Made by a program: the position numbers and the translations under genes. The notes under the pieces were generated by a model. That model searched no databases, was not told the origin of the DNA, and worked only from the letters and a program-made list of their open reading frames with translations. A stretch of 24,471 nucleotides of DNA, from the IMG/VR virus record IMGVR_UViG_3300025141_000717, positions 1 through 24,471 of that record; one strand, given 5' to 3'. Positions 1-7,328 of this stretch are shown piece after piece. Source of the stretch: a virus. The stretch's first letter is position 1; every line of letters begins with the position of its first letter.

Positions 1-977
1 TTACAGAATTGATAAGGTCTTAGTGCAATCTCACAACAAGGATTAGTTCCCCAATCTTTATCATTATTAAGATATATACCTGGTTCTCCTGCTCCTGACA
101 ATTCAACTCTTTTCCATAAATCCATAAAGAATTCTTTAGTAATTTTATGTCTCATTAAACAAGCGGAATTATTAGCTCTTCCTCTTTGTGGATTCAATTC
201 CCACCAATTACCTGCTTTACACCCAATCATTGAGTCGTCATCTGCACTAAATAAACTAATGAGAGCAGCTCGTCTGATTCCTCCAGCAAGAACTGCGTCT
301 GCTATGTAACATACAATATCATGTACTTCAAGAGTGGTTAATTGTTCACCATTATCTTTATGTGATAAAATACCTTCTATTTTAACCAAACACTCTTTTA
401 GCGGTTGGGGTCCAGGAGCCTTACCACCTGATGTTACTAATCTAGCTCCTTTAGCTCTAATGTCCGAATAATCAAATTCTACTCTGGAACCACCACCATT
501 CATATATGTTTTCATAAGAACCTTAACTGAATCTGCCCATCCCTCTATAGAGTCTCCGATTAGAAATCTTTTCTTTCTTTTAGGGTACGGTTTTTGAATA
601 CATGGTAATTTTTCTACATGATGCTTTTGTACGGAATACCCTACACCTGTACCTCCTAGTAATAGAAACATTGTTTCACTGAAAGAATCAATATGGTCTA
701 CGGGTAGATATGCGCAGTTATAAATTCTATTCGGAGATATTTCTATCGGTTTACCACCGAATTGCATACTTCGCATGGAAGGTAATACTTTTTTATCGTA
801 TACAAATTTATATTTTTCTTCTATTTCTTCTTCTAGGTGGGGATATTTCTTTTGGTGCATTTCTTTGTTTCGTGTTACCAACTCTCCCCACGTCTCTCTT
901 CTATTTAACTCCGGTATATACTTCGCATATTTCATGTGAACAGTAATATCCGATAGAATCTTATTTGATACTTCCAT
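1..977 (-). CDS. nrdJ: Adenosylcobalamin-dependent (class II) ribonucleotide reductase, N-terminal part (cut by left edge)
   Basis: Reduces ribonucleotides to deoxyribonucleotides for phage DNA synthesis, using coenzyme B12 to generate the active-site thiyl radical. I translated 325 codons from the ATG at 975-977 to the window edge; the frame is still open there. Visible landmarks are PSMRSMQFGG near residue 66, NRIYNCAYLP with Cys88, GGTGVGYSV, and NPCCEIALRPYQFC at the very edge. Cys88, the first Cys of NPCC (314) and Cys325 match the redox pair and radical cysteine of the Lactobacillus leichmannii enzyme (C119, C408, C419); the 11-residue spacing between the last two is identical. The start follows the helicase stop by 15 nt and has no Shine-Dalgarno, only an A-rich leader. 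It is the last gene seen of the replication operon. The class assignment is firm from motifs; B12 use is inferred from the family. Confidence 0.94.
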   Translation of the reverse strand, partial: MEVSNKILSDITVHMKYAKYIPELNRRETWGELVTRNKEMHQKKYPHLEEEIEEKYKFVYDKKVLPSMRSMQFGGKPIEISPNRIYNCAYLPVDHIDSFSETMFLLLGGTGVGYSVQKHHVEKLPCIQKPYPKRKKRFLIGDSIEGWADSVKVLMKTYMNGGGSRVEFDYSDIRAKGARLVTSGGKAPGPQPLKECLVKIEGILSHKDNGEQLTTLEVHDIVCYIADAVLAGGIRRAALISLFSADDDSMIGCKAGNWWELNPQRGRANNSACLMRHKITKEFFMDLWKRVELSGAGEPGIYLNNDKDWGTNPCCEIALRPYQFC

Positions 978-992
978 GTTTTTATTTTTTAA

Positions 993-2372
993 TTAATTAT
1001 TTTTATTTATTATTTGTTCTCTTCTTTGTAGAGCTCTGCTTACTCTTTCACGGTTTCTATTTGTTTTTTCTTCCTCGAAACCTAGGAATGTTTGTGTACT
1101 GTCAGTATCGATTTCTAGAGTTGCATTATCAAATTTACAATTTTCAAAAATGACGCCGTCTCTACCTAATCTAGATTTTACTATCGCGATGGTAGCCAAT
1201 CCTAGTTCTTTTTGTTGTAAAGTCTTTGCGACTGATATAATTACATGACCTACTTGTGCTTTTTTGATGGACCCTCCCATTTGGTCAGTCGTTACAACGT
1301 CTGAGGATATAGAACTTCTATTTCCTTGTGTCGCTGTCCATCCAGCTATATTTAACTCGTGACACATGCCTTCAAATTTTCTCATAACCGAACCCTCACC
1401 TTTCCATTCGTCGTTAAATGCCCTATCCGGCAGTATACAATCAATATAATCTATTAATATAATATCTATCTTAGTCCCTTCTGAAATAATTTTTCTTACT
1501 TGGTTTTTTATTTGTAACATAGTCATTTCATCTGATGGTAATTTTTTTAATATTAATTTACCGCCAGTTTTTTTCATTTCATCTGCTTTATCTAAAACAG
1601 TTTCTTTGTGTTCTGTTAATTTATCGTTGGGTATTCCAGTCCAACATGTAAAATGTTTTCTTTGGATTATCTTTGGGTTATCTTCAAAAAAGATTTGTAA
1701 CACATTATATCCCATATTAAAAGCTGTGTTAGCGAACCTAGTTAACATAGTTGTCTTCCCTACCCCTGTTGGTGCTAAAACGACACCAATTTCACCTTTA
1801 GCTAGTCCACCATTTAAAATATTATCTAATCCGTCTACTCCTGTTGGTAGTGGGTGTCTGTAGTCCTCTTCTAATAATTTTTCTAATTCTGTAAAAATTT
1901 CAAAACTACCGATATCGTTATCACCTATTTTAATTGCGTCTCTAATATATTCTTCACATTTATCATAATTCTCGAATTCCCCCTTTTCCATTATATTTTC
2001 TACTTTCCTAATGGCTTTTTTTAATTCTTGTTGTTTACAAAATTTTATAGATTTTTCTTTAATAAAAAGATGGTCTTCAAATGAAGCGTCTTTAATATCC
2101 TTTATCATATCAAAAATATTCTTTCTTGCCATTTCTGAAGATATTTCTATTCTGGTAAGTTGGTCTAGAGCGTCAAAAGATGGTGATGTTTGATATTTTT
2201 CATAATATTCTTTAATTAATTGCATGATTAATCTAAAGTACTGATTGTCGAAATATTTGGGGAGAATAGCGTCAATTATCGACTGAAAAAAAGTATCGTC
2301 AGTAATAACTAAATTTAATAGTTTTAGTTGAAAGGTATATCCTAGATACCCAAAATTTGTAGTTTCGCTCAT
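993..2372 (-). CDS. Replicative DNA helicase, DnaB/T4 gp41 type
   Basis: Hexameric 5'-3' helicase that unwinds the fork ahead of the phage polymerase. The 459-residue protein is the usual size for gp41/DnaB. An N-terminal helical domain (about 1-150) is followed by a RecA-fold motor: Walker A PTGVGKTT at 201-208, Walker B IDIILIDYID at 302-311, a Gln sensor in TATQGNRSS near 349, and KSRLGRDG at 399-406, the position of the DnaB arginine-finger segment. It lies between an unknown 147-aa gene (27 nt upstream) and the ribonucleotide reductase (15 nt downstream), in an operon with recombinase and SSB. No Shine-Dalgarno is seen; a near-match to the TATTTATA element occurs at 2390-2397. No primase domain is visible, so the primase is presumably encoded elsewhere. 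Confidence 0.93.
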   Translation of the reverse strand: MSETTNFGYLGYTFQLKLLNLVITDDTFFQSIIDAILPKYFDNQYFRLIMQLIKEYYEKYQTSPSFDALDQLTRIEISSEMARKNIFDMIKDIKDASFEDHLFIKEKSIKFCKQQELKKAIRKVENIMEKGEFENYDKCEEYIRDAIKIGDNDIGSFEIFTELEKLLEEDYRHPLPTGVDGLDNILNGGLAKGEIGVVLAPTGVGKTTMLTRFANTAFNMGYNVLQIFFEDNPKIIQRKHFTCWTGIPNDKLTEHKETVLDKADEMKKTGGKLILKKLPSDEMTMLQIKNQVRKIISEGTKIDIILIDYIDCILPDRAFNDEWKGEGSVMRKFEGMCHELNIAGWTATQGNRSSISSDVVTTDQMGGSIKKAQVGHVIISVAKTLQQKELGLATIAIVKSRLGRDGVIFENCKFDNATLEIDTDSTQTFLGFEEEKTNRNRERVSRALQRREQIINKNN

Positions 2373-2399
2373 CTGTAAATTGATTTAATGATAAATACT

Positions 2400-2843
2400 T
2401 TATTCTCTAACAATTAGTGAATAATCTTGGTAGTTAGTGGTAACTTTTTTACTTGATAGTGTGTCGGTCAATTCTCTTAAAATATAAGATATTTGTGGTC
2501 TTATATCTACAGTATATCTTACTTTTGGGGGGTAGACATCGGCAGGTAGAATTCTAGTGTATACTGGTGTGTTACCTTTTTTTATTGTTATCGTAAAATT
2601 GTCTTCACCTTGTGTGATTGTACTGTTATTTTCTCTAAAATTACTATCCATTAAAAATAAAGTTTTTTGTTTTAACTTATCTTCTATCTCATATACAATG
2701 TCTGTCATACTGTAATGTAGGTCTAAAGAATTAGTTGCTCTATTATTAAAATTCCTAACTGAGAAAAATCTTTGGCATACAATATTTTTTCCTAATGTTA
2801 GTATAAATTCACATTTTTGTGTATTATCATTTCTTTGTTTCAT
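2400..2843 (-). CDS. Unknown 147-aa protein in the replication operon
   Basis: I do not recognise a family. The protein is soluble, with no signal peptide or membrane segment, and is rich in beta-prone stretches. It has a Cys at 11 and at 23, an acidic/helical stretch near 48-60, and a conserved-looking segment YPPKVRYTVDIRP near residue 105. It sits tightly between the exonuclease (stop 4 nt upstream of its start) and the helicase, so it is co-expressed with replication proteins; a replisome accessory role is inference from position only. The start at 2843 is preceded by an A-run leader and no Shine-Dalgarno. It is clearly coding, because it fills the gap between two sure genes in the same direction. 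Confidence 0.75.
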   Translation of the reverse strand: MKQRNDNTQKCEFILTLGKNIVCQRFFSVRNFNNRATNSLDLHYSMTDIVYEIEDKLKQKTLFLMDSNFRENNSTITQGEDNFTITIKKGNTPVYTRILPADVYPPKVRYTVDIRPQISYILRELTDTLSSKKVTTNYQDYSLIVRE

Positions 2844-2847
2844 ACTA

Positions 2848-3852
2848 TTATTTTTTTTTATTTTTATAAAAATCTTTTTCTATTCTTGTTAATCTTAAGA
2901 ATGGCCTTACAAAATCTACCCAAGCATCATTTGTCTGTGGTAAAATATTAAGTAATCCATCTGACATCATCAAGTTTAAAGCGTTTTTCCAATCTCTCCC
3001 TTTCGGGTCTATAGCTTCTACCGACAATTCTTTTATTCCTTTTATTGCTTCTTTAGTTAAAAACTGTTTACCTATCCCTATGATATTGTAGTTAGTTTTT
3101 AAAATATCTTTTTTATTGGGTTCTTGATTTGTCACCCCTTCAATTATATTCTTTTCCTTGGTCGTAACCTTGTCTTTAGTTTTTATTGTTTCTAAAACCT
3201 CATCTAATGTTACTTTTTCTTCTAATATTTCTGGTTTTATCTTTATAAGTGATTTTACACCTACCATTTTTATCCCATATATATTATCAGATGAATCACC
3301 ACATATAGTTTTGACCACCCTTATATTGTCTGATGGGATATAAACCCCATTTAGTGGTACCTTATCACCAAATTTAAATAATTTATTTAATGAAATAATG
3401 TGAAGTGAAACGTTAGGTGAAATTAACTGTAATAAATCTCGGTCTGAAGTTAATATTATAATTTCTTCATTAGGTGATTTATCACAATAATAACCAACAC
3501 AATCGTCTGCTTCACACCATTTAAATGTAGATTGTCTAACATAAAGTTCTTCTAAATATTCTTGTGTGCGTAATTTTTGTCTGGAATAGGAGTCTAGAGA
3601 GTCTTGAGATTTTAGTTTTAGTCTTCTCTTTAGTTTATAATCTGGGTACAGTTCTATCCTTGATTTGGTGTTCTCTTCTCCGTCCCAGAATACAACTACC
3701 TTTGTTATAAAATAACTGTCAATAAGTTTTCTTACGGTATTTAAAAAATGATATAGACCACCTATATGATTATCTCCATGATACATATTTTTAATACCAT
3801 GAAAACCTGTATTTAATAATGAGTTTCCGTCAACTAATAGGGTTCTTATCAA
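2848..3852 (-). CDS. 5'-3' exonuclease, FEN/T4 RNase H family
   Basis: Structure-specific 5' nuclease, expected to remove RNA primers and flaps during lagging-strand processing. All the metal-binding acids of the family are visible: D8 in LLVDGN, D57 in FWDG, E114/D116/D117 in EADD, D137/D139 in TSDRDL, and D186/D189 in GDSSDN. A helix-three-turn-helix follows (GIKMVGVKSL, about 193-202). The length (334) is normal for T4 RNase H-like proteins (T4: 305). The only start codon available is TTG at 3850-3852. An in-frame TAA lies four codons upstream, and the nearby ATG at 3855-3857 is in another frame and reads ATG-TCT-TGA, its stop overlapping the TTG. Translation may therefore be coupled to that minicistron, or a base may be missing here. 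It follows the FKBP gene by 29 nt. Confidence 0.92.
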   Translation of the reverse strand: MIRTLLVDGNSLLNTGFHGIKNMYHGDNHIGGLYHFLNTVRKLIDSYFITKVVVFWDGEENTKSRIELYPDYKLKRRLKLKSQDSLDSYSRQKLRTQEYLEELYVRQSTFKWCEADDCVGYYCDKSPNEEIIILTSDRDLLQLISPNVSLHIISLNKLFKFGDKVPLNGVYIPSDNIRVVKTICGDSSDNIYGIKMVGVKSLIKIKPEILEEKVTLDEVLETIKTKDKVTTKEKNIIEGVTNQEPNKKDILKTNYNIIGIGKQFLTKEAIKGIKELSVEAIDPKGRDWKNALNLMMSDGLLNILPQTNDAWVDFVRPFLRLTRIEKDFYKNKKK

Positions 3853-3881
3853 GACATTTAATTAAAAGGGTTAAACAATTT

Positions 3882-4316
3882 TTACTTTACTACTTCTACT
3901 AATTCAATTTCAAAACTTAAATCTTCACCAGCTAATGGATGGTTCATATCTAAATTTATACTTTCTTCCTCAATTTTAACTATCTGTCCTTGTACTGGTC
4001 TTCCTTGGTTATCTTGACCTTGTACAAATCTATCCATTTCAAATTTCATTTCCGATGGAAATTCATTTTTTTGTACCGTTATTACCGCTTCTGTTATATA
4101 TTCACCATAAGCTTCGTTTGCTGGTAAACTAATTGTTTTTTTATCTCCAACACTTAAATCTTTAACGGTATCATTAAATCCTTTTAATAGTTTACCATCA
4201 TCAATAGCAAACTCTAATGTTTGTTCTCGTTGTCTAGAATTATCAAATTCTGAACCATCTTTTAAAGTACCTATATAGTGCACCTTTACTTTGTCTCCTG
4301 TTTTTAATTTAGTCAT
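3882..4316 (-). CDS. FKBP-type peptidyl-prolyl isomerase, SlyD-like
   Basis: Prolyl isomerase and probable chaperone in the cytoplasm. The 144 residues contain the FKBP core: KVHYIGTLKDGSEFDNS (11-27), GKLLKGFNDTV (41-51) and NEAYGEY (67-73). An inserted flap domain (about 72-125) typical of SlyD follows, then the closing strand NHPLAGEDLSFEIELVEV (125-142). The His/Cys-rich metal-binding tail of E. coli SlyD is absent and there is no signal peptide. The start overlaps the recombinase stop by 8 nt (ATGACTAA), so the two are translationally coupled, and the exonuclease follows after 29 nt. The family is certain. The client is unknown; placement suggests folding of replication or virion proteins made in bulk. 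Confidence 0.96.
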   Translation of the reverse strand: MTKLKTGDKVKVHYIGTLKDGSEFDNSRQREQTLEFAIDDGKLLKGFNDTVKDLSVGDKKTISLPANEAYGEYITEAVITVQKNEFPSEMKFEMDRFVQGQDNQGRPVQGQIVKIEEESINLDMNHPLAGEDLSFEIELVEVVK

Positions 4317-5313
4317 TTTCTTTTTCTATTTTTAAATCGAAATCGCCACCTTTGCCTAACTGTTCAGACCAAAATGTAGCGTGTTCTTGTTTATAATTAT
4401 CTATTGATTTCTTTTCTTCCGTAATTTCTCTACCAGCTATAAAACCATGTGGTGTTATAAGAATTTTACCGTCCTCATATCCCAAACCATTTACGTGGTT
4501 TTTCATTATTGTTATTTTAGTTCTAGTAGCAAATTTTACTTTTCTCTTTTCTTTAACTGCAGAAATATTTGTTGTACCAGCATTTTTTTGATTTCCAAAT
4601 CTAAAAACTAGTGTGGAGTTTAACCATAATGACTCTCCTCCTTTAGCTTTAATTTTTGGTTGACCAAATGGGTTGTCTGGTAACTCTACCCATGGTTGGT
4701 TTACTACTACTAGTGTGTTTGTGTATTTAGAATCTTGTCTTCTGGATTTGCCAATTCTCTGGTTTAGCCCCATACCTATTTTGTCAGCTAGTGTTGCTGC
4801 ATTATGCATTTTACCACCTTTACCATCAAAAGTCATTTTACATGGTACTGAACCAACTGAATCCCATAAGAACAATAAATCATATTCTAACTCTCCTTTC
4901 TGTTGTGCGTCCAATAAACTATTAATATAATCAGTAATTTCTTCTATATAATGAAAATCATTATTAAACAGAAAGAAACCGTCCCAATCTACTTCTCCAG
5001 TAGTTTTATCTACAACTTCTTCACAATCAAAACCTAAAAGTTTTGCGTGTTCAAAACCCCACTTTTGTTCGGTAATAATTAATACTGGTAATATGCCTTT
5101 TTTTTGTGCGTCAACAGCTGCTTTTATTAAAGCGGTTGTTTTACCAGTATCTGAATGACCAAGAAACATTTGTAGGTGTCCCATCGCTGGTCCTGGTAAT
5201 CCAGTAGCATCAAGAAAAGCTTTCCCTAAATCAAAAAATCTTTCTGGTTTAAAGTTAGCTTTCTTGGAAAATTTATTTTTTAAGTCCGCGAATGTTCTTT
5301 TTTTCAACGCCAT
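4309..5313 (-). CDS. RecA/UvsX-type recombinase
   Basis: ATP-dependent strand-exchange protein for recombination-dependent replication and repair. In 334 residues it shows Walker A GHSDTGKTT at 52-60, an EQKWGF segment near 82-87 following the second core strand, Walker B LLFLWDS at about 146-152, and a third strand ending in NTLVVVNQPW near 199-208 where RecA proteins have their L2-adjacent sensor. The C-terminus is charged and ends in KEND. It lies 10 nt downstream of the gp32-like SSB and overlaps the FKBP start, the same partnership (UvsX-gp32) as in T4. I call it UvsX-like from context; from sequence alone it is a RecA/RadA-fold ATPase. No UvsY is visible in the window. Confidence 0.9.
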   Translation of the reverse strand: MALKKRTFADLKNKFSKKANFKPERFFDLGKAFLDATGLPGPAMGHLQMFLGHSDTGKTTALIKAAVDAQKKGILPVLIITEQKWGFEHAKLLGFDCEEVVDKTTGEVDWDGFFLFNNDFHYIEEITDYINSLLDAQQKGELEYDLLFLWDSVGSVPCKMTFDGKGGKMHNAATLADKIGMGLNQRIGKSRRQDSKYTNTLVVVNQPWVELPDNPFGQPKIKAKGGESLWLNSTLVFRFGNQKNAGTTNISAVKEKRKVKFATRTKITIMKNHVNGLGYEDGKILITPHGFIAGREITEEKKSIDNYKQEHATFWSEQLGKGGDFDLKIEKEND

Positions 5314-5323
5314 ATTCCTTTAA

Positions 5324-6193
5324 TTAAAATGGTAAGTCTTCGTCCTGTGGGTCGTTTGCTTGTGGGTCACTAGTAGAACCTAATGTTGTAGTGTCTGTTG
5401 TGTTGTTAACACTATTAGGGTCGTCATAAACATATTTTTTAAGTTCTGAATCCCATACTGGGTCCAATCCTTTAGAAATAGCCTCTAAATACTCTACTGG
5501 TTTTTGAGAATATACATCTTTCCAGGTTCTAGCATCTTCTGTCCACTCTTTTACTAATGCTGGGTCTTCTGATAATTTTCCTGGGTCTTCATACATAACT
5601 GAAGATACAGTAGTATACTCACCTCTACCTCCTGGTAATGGTACTGTTTGAAGGATTAATATTAAGTCTCTTCCTTCATTTATGTCTGTTACATCCCCTT
5701 TATTTCTCCATATAGGGATAATTTTATCGATTGGTCCGTCACCTTTCCAATTATGTTTAAATCTCCAAAATTTAACACCGTCTTCTTCATTATCTCTATC
5801 AACAACTTTTACTATGTAAAATTTTTGTGAACGATAAGAACGTGCTAATTCTTTTGATTGTGCATCACCAGCTAGCCTTAAAGCTTCTTCTACTTCATTT
5901 AATGGACTTCTTTCTCCTGTTGGTTTTCCTGTGGAGTCTTTCCCTGGGTCGTAGATTTTCATCCACCTACCTTGTACTTGTGTATTGTGAAAAAATACTT
6001 CTTTAAATGGTGATGTACCGTCATTGGTTGGTACGATTCTAATTCTTTTTTCTCCTTGTTTTGTTCCTTTTGGTAACATTATGGAAAGATATTGTTTCAT
6101 TCTTTCTTCTGATGTCATTTGTGGTTTTGTGGAACCACCACTTTGTTTGTTTTTCTCGTATTGAGCTAAAACCGCATCTAAACTATTACTCAT
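5324..6193 (-). CDS. Single-stranded DNA-binding protein, T4 gp32-like
   Basis: Coats ssDNA at the fork and organises replication and recombination proteins. The layout fits gp32: a basic, Ser/Gly/Gln-rich N-terminal arm (1-35), a core (about 40-225) with SIMLPKGTKQGEKRIRIVP and aromatic strands such as KFWRFKHNW, a linker rich in Thr/Asn/Ser, and an acidic tail ending DEDLPF. That ending resembles the DDDIPF peptide of bacterial SSB, which recruits partners. At 289 residues it is close to T4 gp32 (301). The protein has no cysteine at all, so the zinc-binding site of T4 gp32 is missing. It is the first gene of the replication operon; a TATTTATA element lies 43 nt upstream (6237-6244) in an AT-rich leader. 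Confidence 0.88.
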   Translation of the reverse strand: MSNSLDAVLAQYEKNKQSGGSTKPQMTSEERMKQYLSIMLPKGTKQGEKRIRIVPTNDGTSPFKEVFFHNTQVQGRWMKIYDPGKDSTGKPTGERSPLNEVEEALRLAGDAQSKELARSYRSQKFYIVKVVDRDNEEDGVKFWRFKHNWKGDGPIDKIIPIWRNKGDVTDINEGRDLILILQTVPLPGGRGEYTTVSSVMYEDPGKLSEDPALVKEWTEDARTWKDVYSQKPVEYLEAISKGLDPVWDSELKKYVYDDPNSVNNTTDTTTLGSTSDPQANDPQDEDLPF

Positions 6194-6236
6194 AAATTTT
6201 TTTTTTAATTAATTAATATCTATGTAAATATAAGAA

Positions 6237-6244
6237 TATAAATA
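6237..6244 (-). promoter_or_regulatory. TATTTATA element upstream of the gp32-like gene
   Basis: An exact TATTTATA on the coding strand, 43 nt before the ATG at 6193, is followed by an AT-rich leader. It is one of six exact copies in gaps between genes. It would serve as the promoter of the replication operon; the function is inferred from recurrence and position only. Confidence 0.4.
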
Positions 6245-6273
6245 AGGGATGTCAAACAAAGAATAGATTAATT

Positions 6274-7032
6274 TTACTCTTCTTCGTCTTCTGGTTGTGA
6301 GAAGCTCTTCTTGATGTCGTCTTTACTAAAATCTTCAACATCATCTTTTGTTAAAATATATTGTTTCTTTCCAGTTTTATCAAAAATTTCTTCTTTATCT
6401 GTGAAAAAATCACTAAGATTTTGGTTGTATGGGCCACTATCATGTTTTCTAAGGCCTATTTTCTCTTCTGGTGTACGAGGACGGTACTCCTCAATTTTAT
6501 TTTCTAAATTACTTATTTTTTCCACCATATCATCCATAGATGTTAAGTGGTCTTCTAAATCTGATAATTTGTTCATTAAATCATCTAAACTTTGGCTATT
6601 CTTAGATAAGATATCTTTTTGGTCTGATAATTCTGTATTAACTTCATCTTGTTTTGTTACTAAATCAGTGACATCTAATTCGGTGGTATCTTCTCCCCCA
6701 ACATCAATATCCGTATCCATTTCCATTTCTTCGTCACCACCTTCCATATCTACATCCATGTCCATTTCTTCACCGCCTTCCGTCTCACCAGCTAATTCAT
6801 CTGGCATTTCTTCTGTTTCAGCTTCTGGGTCTAATGGTACTTCTTCTGTTTCCACTTCTGGCTCTTCCTGTTCACCCATATTAAATCGTTTGGCTAAGCG
6901 GTCAATATGACTGCCCATACCTAAATTGCCCATACTACCGACCATTTGTTCGTCTAAATTTTGAGTATTGTGATTAATCTCTTTAAATCTAGATAATTCT
7001 TTTAATAATTTTTTTTCTAATTCCTTAGCCAT
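6274..7032 (-). CDS. Unknown highly acidic coiled-coil protein
   Basis: No family recognised. The 252-residue protein has three parts: a short helical N-terminus (1-50, MAKELEKKLLKELSRFKEIN then a Gly/Met-rich turn); an extremely acidic low-complexity stretch (about 54-125) made of repeated Glu/Asp with Met, Gly and Thr; and a coiled coil (about 125-185, heptad-like SLDDLMNKLSDLEDHLTSMDDMVEKI split into shorter runs). A more ordered C-terminal segment with FFTDKEEIFDKTGKKQYILT ends in DEEE. It overlaps the stop of the 79-aa gene by 8 nt (ATGGCTAA), so the pair is coupled. It lies at the junction of replication and tail modules. Acidic internal-head, scaffold or DNA-mimic roles are possible but unsupported. 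The long opposite-strand reading frame here is a by-product of Glu/Asp codons. Confidence 0.75.
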   Translation of the reverse strand: MAKELEKKLLKELSRFKEINHNTQNLDEQMVGSMGNLGMGSHIDRLAKRFNMGEQEEPEVETEEVPLDPEAETEEMPDELAGETEGGEEMDMDVDMEGGDEEMEMDTDIDVGGEDTTELDVTDLVTKQDEVNTELSDQKDILSKNSQSLDDLMNKLSDLEDHLTSMDDMVEKISNLENKIEEYRPRTPEEKIGLRKHDSGPYNQNLSDFFTDKEEIFDKTGKKQYILTKDDVEDFSKDDIKKSFSQPEDEEE

Positions 7033-7264
7033 TTAATAATTGTTTTATTTCTCCTGATGGTGATTCTACTTGTACTTTACGATTTACTTTAATACTATTT
7101 TCAACTCTTTCTATTAACCCGTCTCTACTTCTAATAGTATAGCAGGTACCGGTATCTAAATCACAAACTTGTTGCCCTTCTGGTGTTGCCTCCAACATAG
7201 TAACGTTATCGGTTTTTTTACCTAGGAAATTTCCTAATTTTTCTTTTATAATTTCTGATATCAT
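7025..7264 (-). CDS. Unknown small protein (79 aa)
   Basis: No family recognised. An amphipathic N-terminal helix (ISEIIKEKLGNFLGKK) is followed by a beta-rich part with two cysteines in CDLDTGTC (residues 34-41), which could bind metal or form a disulfide, and a C-terminal strand pair. There is no signal peptide or membrane segment. Its stop overlaps the start of the acidic 252-aa gene, so they are probably translated together. Twelve nt upstream of its ATG is an exact TATTTATA element (7277-7284), suggesting that a transcript begins here. It is separated from the giant hub gene by 64 nt. Confidence 0.65.
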   Translation of the reverse strand: MISEIIKEKLGNFLGKKTDNVTMLEATPEGQQVCDLDTGTCYTIRSRDGLIERVENSIKVNRKVQVESPSGEIKQLLNG

Positions 7265-7276
7265 AATTCTTTGTTA

Positions 7277-7284
7277 TATAAATA
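7277..7284 (-). promoter_or_regulatory. TATTTATA element upstream of the 79-aa gene
   Basis: An exact copy (context GATATTTATATAAC) lies 12 nt before the ATG at 7264, in the only gap between the giant hub gene and the small gene pair. Confidence 0.4.
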
Positions 7285-7328
7285 TCATTAAATTTAATAA
7301 TAGTCAACTAAATAGGTAATTACAATAG

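Noticed and set aside
710-1153. Two short rightward frames with hydrophobic translations at the helicase/reductase junction
   Set aside because: They are antisense to two firmly identified genes; the hydrophobicity is produced by AT-rich antisense codons.
6194-6273. AT-rich gap before the gp32-like gene as a replication origin
   Set aside because: It is only 80 nt, with no iterons or binding-site repeats visible beyond AT richness and one TATTTATA element.
6311-6910. 199-codon rightward open frame opposite the acidic protein
   Set aside because: It is the mirror of Glu/Asp codons (giving Ser/Phe-rich nonsense), fully inside a coupled leftward gene, with no promoter.
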